From Cunninghamia lanceolata (taxonomy: Eukaryota; Streptophyta; Pinopsida; Cupressales; Cupressaceae): a stretch of DNA of 64,000 nucleotides. The notes beneath the pieces are model-generated. The model was not told the origin of the DNA and made no database searches. It saw only the letters and a program-made list of their open reading frames with translations. This document shows, piece by piece, positions 22,409 through 33,747 of the stretch. The stretch lies in assembly GCA_027924645.1 (NCBI GenBank), contig BSBN01001483.1:124001-188000 (forward strand), given 5' to 3'. The first letter of the stretch is position 1, and the number at the start of each line of letters is the position of its first letter. A program made the translations under genes and the position numbers.

Positions 22409-22890
22409 ATCTACACCTAGTTAAGAGTGTAGACAATAGTACTCACAACCTCTCTCCAATAGACATGTGGAACATTTTATTCCATTATCATGGTTCTAGC
22501 AGCCTCTTGAATAGTCTAGTTCTTCCTTTTCACAACTCCATTCTGCTGAGGAGTCCTAGGAGTAGATAACTATCTTCTTATTGCATGGTTTTCACAAAAT
22601 GCATTAAACTCATCGGAAGTAAACTCTCCACCTCTATCAGATCTCAGATACTTTATCTTCACACCAATCTCATTCTCCACCCTAGCCTTGAACACCTTTA
22701 ATCTGTCAAGAGCCTCTGATTTCTCTCTCAAGAAAGTGACCCACATCATTTGGGAGTAATCATAAATCAGCAACATAAATTATCTGTCTCCTTGCAAACT
22801 CCTAACTTTGGCAGGACCACACAAATTAGTGTACACAAGTTCCAACAATCCACTTGAAAATTGTTCTTTACTTTTGAATGTAGTTCTTCT
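22409..22890 (-). pseudogene. Copia B integrase core
   Basis: Continuation of B's integrase on the far side of element C. The block 22570-22776 has MLLIYDYSQMMWVTF and LRSDRGGEFTSDEFNAFCE, containing the second catalytic aspartate. The third catalytic region near 22540 (TPQQNGVV-like) is read only with frame changes. Stops at several points make it a relic. Confidence 0.82.
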
Positions 22891-23529
22891 CTATTTTTCC
22901 AAATTGACATTCCTTACACATGTTATTAGCAGGTTCACAACCTTTGGAAGATCTCTCATAGCCTGAGTAGTACTTATCTTGACAATATTATCAAAGTTTA
23001 CATGACACATTCTCCTATGCCATAACCAACTTTGATCAATCTGAGCAATCAAACAACTTTTACCAGTACCACTTAAATGAAATATATTACCTCTAGTGTG
23101 TGTACTAGATGCAATCTTAGTTCCATAGCTTCCCAGAATTTTGCATCTTCCATCCTTGAATTGGAGATCGTACTCTTTGTCAACCAACTGTCCAACACTG
23201 AGAAGATTATGCTTCAATGCTTCTACATACAAAACATCATTAGTGTTATTCTTACCATCAAGCGAGATGGATCCTTTGCCATTGATTCTGCCAACTGAAT
23301 TTTCTCCAAACTTCACAATTCCACCATCATATCTTTCTAAACTTACAAACTTACTTTTATCACCAGTCATATGATGAGAACATCCACTGTCAATCACCCA
23401 TTTTTCCTTTTCTTCAACCTGAGAAGCCAAGGAACTTTCCACATTCACACAGTTAGCAGATTCTGTAGGCACCAGATCTTCTTCTTTGATAGCAATGAAC
23501 ACCCATTCATTTCTAGAGGTACTTCCCAT
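22891..23529 (-). pseudogene. Copia B protease and pre-integrase region
   Basis: A 212-residue open segment. Residues about 44-56 read WVIDSGCSHHMTG, an intact aspartic protease active site of the Copia type. It is followed by the usual LYVEALKHNLLSVGQL stretch and the GAG-pre-integrase motif LWHRRMCHVNFDNIVKI. The zinc-binding end of the integrase starts at its C-terminus. It is one of the best-kept parts of element B. Confidence 0.85.
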
Positions 23530-23589
23530 ACCAGATTCATCATCTGTGACTCCTTCATTAGCAGCTTCTTGGACATAGTAACACTTCTT

Positions 23590-24131
23590 CTAAACCCTCG
23601 GTCTGTTAGGGTTTGGCTTTGAAACCCTCTCTAGACATCTTGAAGCAAAATCACCAATCTTATTGCAAGCAAAACATTTGAAAGGCAACTTTCCTTCATA
23701 CTTACTAGATCCTCTTGGTAATCTTTTGGCAATAAGGGCTTCAAGTTCTTCAAGCTCAGATTCATCTTCTTCAAGTTCCTTCCTTGCTTTCTCATATTTG
23801 GTTAGTCTTCTTAAAGAGCTTTCACCTGGATCAAATCTTTGCTTCCCAAAAACACTGGCCTTAAAGCCAGTTTCTGATTTAGGAAGAGAATCACCAAAAT
23901 CACTCATTTCAAAAGTTGAGAGCTTGCCAACCAACTGATCCCTTGTAGCAGTTGTCACAGTCCTGATCTCTTCAATAGCATCAACTCTATGCTTGTATGA
24001 AGTAGGTAAGGATCTAAGCACCTTGCCAACAATCTCTGATTCTTCTAGTTTTCCACCAACACACCTGATACTGTACACAAGTTCATTCACCTTCTTCATG
24101 TAGGAAGTGATATTTTCATCTTCACTCATCC
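23590..24131 (-). pseudogene. Copia B gag, C-terminal part
   Basis: Gag of element B downstream of the E insertion. It carries MSEDENITSYMKKVNELVYSI, then an acidic segment, then a zinc knuckle CFACNKIGDFASRC in which the usual histidine is aspartate. It is cut at 24131; the N-terminal part lies at 39250-39609, and the two rejoin over the CATCC duplication (KYKSLRM / SEDENIT). Confidence 0.85.
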
Positions 24132-24499
24132 TGTGAGGCCGATTATTTTTCCTTCCTTATTTTGATCGTTATACATTTCAGTTGATGACATTATCAGACT
24201 TTTAGAGACTATGGTTTCATTATGCAGATTTGATTATATCTCTCAATTTTGTTATGACATTGATTAGACATTTGGTGATTCGATTTGATCATATTTTGAT
24301 GCTATGTTGAGACTAGACATGCGAGATATATTAGATGATGTTTTGTGATGTGACTTCTAGTTCTTTATGTGATGATGATTATGTGACATTTAATAGAAAA
24401 ATACAATTTAATTCAGAAGTATATTATAGATGATTATTGTTGTATTCAATGGCATGAATTTAATTTTAGTTGCTTCGGCTATGATTATTCATGATATGA

Positions 24500-24691
24500 T
24501 TGGCACTTGATCAAGATGTGCAGGATTACATTCCTAGGCCACAGGAAATTGGAGGTAGAATTCACACATATGTTATTCCCTATGAAACTGATCCATTCCC
24601 AAGAGGGATGAGGATCACATTTGAATTGAGTGTTGATTTAAGTGCTTGTTTAATTTTATCATTTTGGCCTAGTACCCCTTTGTTTAATTAA
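24500..24691 (+). other. Short open frame of unknown origin in E
   Basis: 63 codons (MALDQDVQDYIPRPQEIGGRIHTYVIPYETDPF...). The first 45 residues are not low-complexity and read like coding sequence, but I recognise no family. It lies about 370 bp inside E. It could be a remnant captured by the element or chance. Confidence 0.2.
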
Positions 24692-25063
24692 TTAATATTA
24701 TGTGTTGTATAATTTTTATTGACTTATACCATTTGGATTGTTTTTATTTTTGAGGCCATTTAAAGTGGATTTATGACCCCCTAGGTGAACCTTAGTGTCC
24801 AAAAATTTACCCTAGGTGGTTACCCATGGGTCTAGGGTCAATTTTGACTAACTAAACCTTGGAATAACTCATTTGTGGTCACTCTAAACTGAGGTTTAGT
24901 CAAAGTGACGAAATTTAAATTAGATAAGGGTGGGAGATGAGTCATGCTTCAGGAAAGACTCATCTCCCTTCCCTAGGAAGACTTGGGAGGTCTCCAAGAC
25001 TCCCAAGTATGTGGGATCTTCTTCTAAGACTCTCACACACATGTGAGAGCATCTTGGAGGGAG

Positions 25064-25255
25064 ATGGCTCTCTTAGAGAATAAGAGGATGCCACATGGCA
25101 TCCCTTATCCTCATGGAGGCTTGAAGGGGAATGCCACCTCACCACTTGTGCTCTCACACATGGCTCTCTTAGAGAATAAGAGGATGCCATATGGCATCCC
25201 TTATCCTCATGGAGGCTTGAAGGGGAATGCCACCTCACCACTTGTTCTCTCACAC
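25064..25255. repeat. 96-bp tandem duplication
   Basis: Two copies (25064-25159 and 25160-25255) with very few differences. The unit length is a multiple of three, so the plus strand encodes the 32-residue repeat MALLENKRMPHGI...LVLSH twice. It is followed by the 18-bp palindrome TCTCACACATGTGTGAGA (25248-25265). Confidence 0.85.
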
Positions 25256-26299
25256 ATGTGTGAGAACACAAGTGGATAAGGTGAGGATTGAGATGGAATT
25301 GGAGGATGACACTTGTCACCCTCACACTTCCTCTCCCTTGCAAGTGGCATAGGAGGAGGAAGGAGAAGGCGACAAGTGTCACCTTCTCATTCCTCAAGGC
25401 CAATTTAGAAGGCCTATATTACCTCCTCTTGTTGAGGAGTGTGGGGTTCTTGTATTTTAGAAATTTCTTTCTATTTTGAGCAATTTTTAGGGAAGTTAGA
25501 GGGATTTTGGAGATTGGAAGGTTTGGAGAAGCTTGGAGCTCATCACCAAACATGCTTCCATTATAGGGCTTTTAAAGGTAAGCCTCATGACTATGTTCTT
25601 TACCCTTGCATATTTTTGTAGATTTGTTGTCTGTTGTTTCTTTTTTTGTGTGGGATGAGAGTTTGGTGAGAGCACCTCCATTTGGAGGTAAGGCTCAACT
25701 TGTTTGGGGTAGGGGAAAGGAACCTCCTTGAGGTCACTCCCATATTTTGTGCTATTTATGGCCTTGAGGGCTTTTTACTTGTTGTGGAGATTATTTGAAT
25801 GGCAAGAGTGCCATGAAAGTTTATTTTGAGATATTTGGAGAGTTGTAGTTTTGGAGGTTTTGGCTTGAGGCCATGAGACTTGGTATTTGGTGTTTTTGGT
25901 GTGGCCTTTGAAGTAGAGGGGTCCATTCCCTACCCCCATCAAACTCATTCTCATGAGTTGTGTTATGTGTATATCCTTGGGGTTGGTTTTTGTGTTGTTG
26001 TTGCTTTGATGCTTGTTGTGGTGTGTTTGCAACCATGTGAACCCCTACCTTCCTAGCTCAGGGGTGACCCTCTTGCGGTTGTATGGTAGGGAGGAGGACA
26101 TTTCAAAGTGGCTGGGTTTTCCCTTTTGTTGTGTTTTATTTGCACGATCTTATGAAGAAATGGAGCTTGATGAGAAGTCCATTTTTGTGTTGCTATAGTC
26201 ATTTGTTGTTGGCTGTTTGAGCCATGGCCTTTGTGGCCCTATTGTAAATTTGTTCAAGTCATTCTACCTATGGTGTTAGCTGTAAAAAGTGTTGTAATG

Positions 26300-27130
26300 C
26301 AAACATTCTTTATATTCTATTAAAAAAGTTGTTTATTCTCTAAGTTGTGGAGTTTGTGCGTTTTAGAGAAATGCAAGAGATGATTTAATTGTTGTCATTT
26401 GTTCTTTGCACAAAAAAAATATATATATGTTGCTGTCTATGTTTTAGTGCACACTAGAAAATATGAAGGAAAATATAATGTATCATTTTCTGTTATCTTG
26501 TATTGAAATTTCCATGTTATTAGTTGCTACTATGAAAAGAAAATGGGTTGTTAGAAATTTAAATGAAGTTGAAATTTTCTTACCTTTTTCGTTGCATCAA
26601 AAGAAAAGATATATTTCTGTGTATTTAAACTAATTCAAGCAAAATAATTCTAAATAGTATATATAAAAAAAAAGATCCTGTATTATTTATGTTCTAGACA
26701 GAAACTTAGTATTCTATGTAAATCAAAATTAGTGTTAATGAAAAGTTAGTTTAAGTGTATATATATAAATATACATATATATATGGAATATATATATATA
26801 TATATACATTTTTATTTTTCTTTTAAAGTACTGTGTATACATAGAGATTAGATGGAAAAAAAAACTAAACTTATATATTTTATGTATTTATTAAAATATA
26901 TATACACATACATAAATATATAAATATATAAATATATATATATGTGCATATATATAAATATATATACAATAAATAAAAAAATGCATACACTATGAAGTAA
27001 AACAAAAAAATCGACTATATGTATATTCTGTGTATATATATATAAACAATCAATATACATTATATATGTGACAAACCAAAATATAGAACAAATCCCATTG
27101 GCAGACTGTTATTTTTTTTGAAGTAAATGA
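26300..27130. repeat. AT-rich and TA-microsatellite stretch in E
   Basis: Noncoding, with several (TA)n and ATATAT runs between 26750 and 27060 and poly-A/T tracts. A smaller TA run follows at 27530-27565, so the GC-rich island between them is framed by simple repeats. Confidence 0.7.
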
Positions 27131-27149
27131 AATTTTAAAAAAATAAAAT

Positions 27150-27502
27150 AATGGAGACTGTGGGCGACGGCACCGTCCACATCCATTTGTAGTATGGAGG
27201 GTGTGGGGAGGAGGTGTTGCCTCCACCCACACCCACGGGTGTGGGTGGAGGCAATGCCTCCTCCCCACACCCCCTCCCCTATACTCTTCCCCGAACAACC
27301 TCCCCTCCGCAGTGCCCTTTTTCCACACCCCAGAACCCTAACACCGCCGCCCGCGTGTAACCTGTGTGTCGCCCTTCACTCTAAACATTCCCCTTCACTG
27401 TGAGATCCACGCCCCTTCTGCCGCCTTCGACCCCTACGCTCCGCCCCTACCATGGCCGCCGCTCGGCCTTTGCACTCTTTGGACCCTGCAATGAGAAATT
27501 AG
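27150..27502 (+). other. GC-rich island with long hairpin, possible captured gene fragment
   Basis: Abruptly GC-rich within AT-rich sequence. 27200-27234 and 27237-27271 are 35-bp inverted arms with two mismatches and a two-base loop. Downstream is a C-rich stretch ending in ACCATGGCCGCCGCTCGG (ATG at 27452), a good plant start context, but the frame closes after 16 codons at 27502. It looks like a promoter/5' end of a host gene picked up by the element, though no protein can be identified. Confidence 0.4.
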
Positions 27503-27745
27503 TGTATAACATATGCAACATATAAATATTGATATATATATATATTGATATATCTATATATATATCACTCTGCTATTTTAAAAAGAAAAAAATAAAATAT
27601 TGTAATAACTCAGCTGTGTATACCTCCATGAGAGGTAGCAGCAAGCTCCACTCATGGCTTCCATTTTTGTTTTCAAATTCTAACCTGCACAAAACAAAGA
27701 AGAAAACAAAACAAAGAAGAAAACAAGGAAAGAATGAGATAGAGG

Positions 27746-28516
27746 TGTAGACACCCAAAATTGTCCTAATTTTGTCCATGTCTAGCAACACCTAGTTAAA
27801 AACATTATCCTAGACATCTTGTAGCATTTTGTCCTAATTTCCCTAATCCATTAAGCTAATTAATTAAATAAATTTTATTTATTTAATTAAAATCCCATTT
27901 AATCCCATCCCAATTAATTAAATAAATTTTATTTATTTAATTAATTTCTACATGATATCTTATCTCATCCTATTCAACTTCTCAATTAATTAAATAAATT
28001 TTATTTATTTTATTTATCTTTCACATGCACAACTATTGGGACCTAATTTTAGTATTTATCTACACAAGCACACCTAAGCCTTATCTTCCCTTGCCACATG
28101 TCAATTGACTTGATGTGCAAGGAAACCTAATTTAATCCTATCCATCCATTTCATCTAAAGCCCTAATTGATCCTAGCCATCCATTTGAATCAAGCCTTTC
28201 CTATAAAGAAAGCCTCTCTTGAGGCATTAGAGGAGGATGGAAGATTCTTCTTCATGCAACCTTACTCTGCTAAATTTTCATCCCAAGCCATTATCTATCC
28301 TCTTTCATCTACCTAGCTTGCATCTATCAACCGCCAATCATCCATCATTTATCTTCTTATCAATGTTATGCTGCGGAATCGAGCAATGAACACAACAAAG
28401 CGATCAATCAACCAAGCTCATCTTGCATCTTCGAGGTATTGAATTATTTGGGTTTAGGTTATGCATTTCAATTGCTTGGTCATTTCCATTTATAAATCCA
28501 AATTTTTTATTATACA
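27746..28516 (+). repeat. 5' LTR of element F
   Basis: 771 bp, TGTAGACACC...ATTATACA. It is about 110 bp shorter than the 3' LTR because of a deletion near 28012 between two TTTTAT words. It carries three spaced palindromic AT hairpins at 27860-27890, 27914-27944 and 27986-28016; the last is damaged by the deletion. Confidence 0.93.
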
Positions 28517-28519
28517 TTT

Positions 28520-28538
28520 TGGCACACCTGGTGGGACC
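28520..28538 (+). other. Primer binding site of element F
   Basis: TGGCACACCTGGTGGGACC, three bases after the 5' LTR. The position and TGG start are right for a PBS; I could not assign the tRNA from memory. Confidence 0.65.
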
Positions 28539-28839
28539 CACGTCCTTGATTAAACTCTCTTGTTTGAGTTGTTTTTGTGAAGTTTAGATCTCTTGGAGCG
28601 CCAATCTTTCATTTTTGCAAGCTTTTGTAGCAAAAATTTACATTTTTCTAACCCTAGTTTGTAAAGATTTGACTAAAAATGTATGTAGATGATCTCTTAG
28701 CCCAAATCTAACCTCACCATTGCGTCCGGGGAGTTGTTTCCATAAATTTTGAGTACAAATTTGCCTAAATTTGATGAAAAATGGAGCATTTGGTGAAGAA
28801 AACAACAACTAGTATGTAGAAATGTGCCTCTGGTAATTC

Positions 28840-29720
28840 AGGTCGCCTTTGATCAAACAGCAGTTACCTGTGCTAAATCAGCTCACCTTTGATCAAAGAC
28901 TGATCGCTTATGGTCAAATTTAGCTTGCTTTTAAACAAATAGTATGTATCTTTTGGTAAAATTCAGCTCGCTTTTGATCAAAAACTGATTGCTTATGGTA
29001 AAATTTAGCTCGTTTTTTATCAAAAACTAATCGCTTATGGTAAAATTCAGCTCGCTTTTGATCAAAAACCAATCACTTATGGTAAAATTCAGCTCACTTT
29101 TGATAAAAAATGGATCACTTATGGCAAAATTTAGCTCGCTTTTGATCAAAAATTGATCGCATCTGGTAAACTTGGTCGCATATGGTTAATATTTATAATC
29201 TCTCACCTGAAACTTTCCAGATCATTTTTGGGCTAATAGTAATCAATTTTGCTCATATTTTGATCGCTTTTAGTCAGATAGTAATCGCTTTTGCTCATAT
29301 TTTGATCGCTTTTATCTAAACAGTAATCGCTTTTGTCTTTAACCTAGTCGCTTTTGGTCTGACAGTAATCACCTTCTGCAGAACTAGGGTTTTTGTCGCA
29401 TCTTTCATTTTGCAGATACAGGTCACTTGTAGGCCAAAATTGGTCACTTTGGGATTTTCTACATCGCTTATAAGCCTATAGCATTCACATCTGGTGTTTT
29501 CTGAGTCGCATTTGATCTACAAGGGTTCGCCTGTGGTAAAACATGAGATCGCTTCTGGACACGCAGTGATCGCCTCTGCCATCTTTTGCATCGCTTACAA
29601 GCCTACATGAGTCGCATCTAAGCCATAACATATCACCTGTAGACAAATTTAGATTGCTTCTAATCAATAGTAAATCGCATCTAGCAATTGTAACTTGCTT
29701 TTGGTTGCTGTCATTGTGCA
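28840..29720 (+). repeat. Degenerate TCGCTT repeat array in the leader of F
   Basis: More than thirty occurrences of TCGCTT or close variants (TCGCAT, TCACTT, TCGCCT), mostly 20-30 bp apart. They alternate with TTTTGATCAAAA-like and TATGGTAAAATT words. Between about 28960 and 29150 they form a tandem unit of roughly 43 bp; elsewhere the order is looser. It lies directly between PBS and gag and does not stay open in any frame. Confidence 0.8.
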
Positions 29721-30782
29721 CCTTAGTGTTTCTATTATAACTTTCACATACAGAGGCCAAATTGTGCAAACAAGGACTCGCTGGAAAGTTGAGAGGATGA
29801 ACTACATAGTAGAGCAATTTTTATCAGAGGCATCTAAGGAGCTGGAGCAGCATTGGAATCAAAATCTACAGTAAAATGGATAGCGAATTAACCAGGTGCA
29901 ATCATTTCATATCTTATCTTCTAAACTTGTTTGCAAACACATTTGGACTTTGGGATTAAAACAAACATTGTTTGCTATCACATCAAAAATTGGGCTAAAA
30001 CGAACCATTGTCTTTCATCACATTTGGATTTGGGCTTTAAAACAAACAAGTGCTTGCACTGTCTTCCACACATTGAATTTCTAAGGTTAATGAACCCCAT
30101 GTGAGTGTGACCAAGTAAATGTGTATGCTCTCTCCTTGTGTCCCAACACGAACTTGGAGATCAAAAATATTTACTTGTGTTGCTTTTGTTTAGCCTTAGA
30201 GAGGCCTGCCTTGGTATCCACCCCAAGGGAACGACCTCAAGTGGTACTTTCATCCGGTCTGCTATAAAAATTAGAGGATAAGGTGAAAGCCAAGTCTAAC
30301 CGGTATTAGCGCTCACCATATAGTGCTAACTCGAAAGGAGGTGTACCTTTGTGTATATTAAAACTCCTAGTAGGGTTAGTTAAAGTCTTAAGTGGCTTGC
30401 TGGATGCTCGTGGGGTGCCGGTCCCCTAGATTTTCACTAGAACCTCCTTGTGATAGTGGCCTTGCCTTAACTAGGACTTGTTGAAGTGTCTTCACGTGCT
30501 TGCTTAACCAACATCACATTCTTCCAAACTAACAACTTGCTTATGTGTCTTGCATCAGTGATTCATGTGTGTATATGCATAATCATTTGTTTGAATATTG
30601 CCACATCAAGCTCTAAACACCCAAACACATAAAGACAAGTCATCCTACACATTCTTCTAATAAATCACTTTCATTCCAAACATAGCCTAGTCATCATCCA
30701 ACCCTTCCTAGCCAAATCATTTCCACATCATCATCCAAATCCCTAAACAAGCACTTGCTAAAAAGACTTAAAACTTAAACAC

Positions 30783-33747
30783 TTGTGTCACATCATGTCA
30801 ACCTTAGAGGACCTCCAAAAGCTCCTTCATATGCTTCGCCACATGCATGCAAGCCAATCACCTTTAGAGCAGCAAACCTTTTTAAGCATTCAAGAACTAA
30901 TTCAAATATGTCAAACAAACCAATCCTCACACATACAATGCCTCTTGGAAGAAATCCAACACCTCATGGCCACTTGCAAAGTCCAATGACCTTCCTATCT
31001 AGCACCTATCCCATCATATCTATCTATTCATCAACCCAATTCGATACCAACTTATTCTTTTCTTCTAATGTTATCCCTTATCCACATCAACACATCACTT
31101 CACAACAACCCATTCAACAATTCCAGCAACAACAAATCATATCACAACAACAAATCCAAATGCCATCCCAACCTCAACAAATTCCACCTAAATCCTATGT
31201 GTCATCCACCTTAACTTCATACCAACCTCATCTATCTACACATCAAGTCAATGCCACATCAACCTATGAACATCCACCTCAAGCTTATCCAATCCCTCAT
31301 GTCACCATTCCAATGCACTACCAAGCCCATCCACAAAGCAATCAATTAATTTCACAAGGACAACATCCAAGTCCCAATGGCCTTTTTTACATAAATCAAG
31401 TGAGCACAAGTCAACCTTGCCAACAAGATCAAATGCCCTCAACTTTGAGTCCACTTCAAGATCTTTTATCTACATATCCTACCATTACATCTAGCTGCCA
31501 AGACTATCAATGGCCTCCCCAACAAGCACAAATGAGCCCAAGTGTATCAATGGCCTTTTTTACATAAATCAAGTGAGCACAAGTCAACCTTGCCAACAAG
31601 ATCAAATGCCCTCAACTTTGAGTCCACTTCAAGATCTTTTGTCTACATATCCTACCATTACATCTAGCTGCCAAGACTATTAATGGCCTCCCCAACAAGC
31701 ACAAATGAGCCCAAGTCCACCTTTACAACAAGAAGCACATGCAAGTCCAAGTGGTCCCTTGTACATAAATCAAAGCCCAATTTATCCTATGCAAGACTTA
31801 ATTACCTTTGATAAGGAAGATACCAATCTAGAGTGGCCACCACCATCCAATCACATGCCAACACATGAGCCAACAAGTCCTATCCCAATACCACCATGTG
31901 ATCCCATTCCTAGTCCATTAATTCCTCCACCTTCCAAATCACCAAGCCCTCCATTACCTTCATCACCATGTCATTCTAATCCTTCACCAAAGGATGCGGC
32001 TGAGATAGTTTTACAAAGAATGGTTGAAGTAAAACTTATTGAACTTCTTGTAGTCAAACCATACGAAGAAAGTCCATATGATGAACATGATTATTGTGCA
32101 TACCATAGGACCAAAGGCCATAATACAAATAAATGCCCAATATTTGTCCCAATTGTTTACAAGGTGTACCCACCTATAATGGGAAATCATGCCACATCAT
32201 TCAAATCCCATGTATCACCCCCATCCAATCCAAATCTTAGCCTAGCAAACTCCATTATCCTTTCATCCAATCAAAGTCCTAATCATAAGCCTACAACATC
32301 ATCTGCTATTATTTCTCATCCATTATATTTCCCATCCACACATACACATGCAAAGGATGTGATCCATTGGCTATTAGCAAGGAATAAACTACCTCCATGT
32401 CAAACACCCATTCATAATCCTACAAAAGAACTTGCAAAGGTCATGTCCAATCCTATAATCTCATCATGTGGTTCACATATCCTTGAGCCTATCAAAGATC
32501 CCTCCATTAACATGTCTAGCCCTTCAAGCCCATCATGTGACCTACAAGCCATCAAGCCTTTACAAGGGTCATCCAATTCCATTCAAGCAACTCAAGAGGT
32601 ATGTCAAAGGTTTAATCCTAAGAATGTGGAAACATTAAGCCCTAGTCCAACTCAAGATCAAAACACTTTCATGCAACCCATCCATAACATTTACCTTTTT
32701 TATGATCAAGATGATACCTATAAAAAAGTTATCCATGAGCACCTTGATCCTATCCATAATCCTATATCTATCCATGAGCAAGATATCCAAATTGCTCCTA
32801 GTCATCCTCCATCTAGCCCTATCCATAATGAGCAAACATCCACTTGTCATAATGAGACATGTGCCTCTCAAGAACACATAAGCATAGAAGATCAAACAAA
32901 TAACTTGGATCTTAGTGAACACAATGCTAATGATCCTCCCTCCACATCTACCATCGATCCCATTTCAAGTTCACCATCATGTCCTAGTGGTCTTACCACC
33001 TTCCTCCATGAATGTTCTTCCTTAGGACAACAACAACCATTGTCCTCCATTTCATCTTCTCCATCCAATAAAGAGCTCAAGTCTAGTTCTCAAAACACAT
33101 CTAGTCCCATAGTCAATTGCATCCTCCAAAACATGAACTACCAAGGTAAAGGCCTAGGCCTTCACAAACAAGTTATTTTGGAGCCAATTCATGACAAGAT
33201 CCCTCCATGCTCATATGGCCTTGGATACACACCCCAAGGTAAACAAGGCCAAGATGTTGGTAATCCCTTCATGCGTCCTAAACCCATCACTTTCCATCGC
33301 ATCCCCCATCATCTACCCAAAACATATATTGCCATTTCACCTCCATCATCCTATAAATGTCAAAAGCATGTGACCATACACCTTCCGCCATCCACTTTGC
33401 CTCCACTTTTACCAACTCCAAATATCCCTCCATCCACTTTGCCACCATTACTTCCAACACCTAACATACCTATCATTCATAAGTATCCTTACCTCTCTAA
33501 TCATGACCAACAAATGTACACATTGTTTAAGCATAAAGCTTCCAATCATTCCCTCCACTCCACCCACCCCATGGGATTCAAAAGTAAAAATTTTGATGCC
33601 TCTACCTATAAAGCTAAAAATCCTACCAAAAATCCTAAAGGTCTTCATACCTTAGGACATAAAGAATCAAAATCAAAGCAAAGTTCATCTAAACAGCTAT
33701 CTAAACCCTTACCTCCAAATGCAAAGCTCAAAAGTAAAATGGTTTAG
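30783..33747 (+). pseudogene. Element F gag-like polyprotein, broken
   Basis: Three open segments. 30783-30989 gives a helical N-terminus (MSTLEDLQKLLHMLRHMHAS). 30785-31567 gives a proline/glutamine-rich stretch in another frame. 31705-33747 gives 680 residues rich in Pro, Ser and His. The last contains YCAYHRTKGHNTNKC (residues about 131-145), a Cys/His motif like that in Tat gag proteins, and MNYQGKGLGLHKQ...GLGYTPQGK (about residue 475 on), like the G-patch of such polyproteins. A 173-bp tandem duplication and a CAA-to-TAA change separate the second and third segments. Ty3/Gypsy assignment is inferred from these two motifs only. Confidence 0.65.
31381..31726 (+). repeat. 173-bp tandem duplication inside F gag
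   Basis: Copies begin at 31381 and 31554 and are nearly identical. 173 is not a multiple of three, so the first frame enters the second copy out of phase and stops at 31567, while the downstream frame is exactly offset by 173. The second copy also has TAA where the first has CAA (near 31681). Confidence 0.9.

Noticed and set aside
25043..25279. 78-codon plus-strand frame with repeated 32-residue unit as a gene
   Set aside because: Its openness follows from the tandem duplication; the opposite strand is open over the same stretch, and no promoter or family support exists.
26848..27060. Hydrophobic 70-codon minus frame (tyrosine/isoleucine-rich)
   Set aside because: Produced entirely by TA-microsatellite sequence.
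28840..29720. TCGCTT repeat field as a CRISPR array or satellite
   Set aside because: Repeats are short, degenerate and irregular, and they are located in the leader of a retrotransposon; there is no constant direct repeat.
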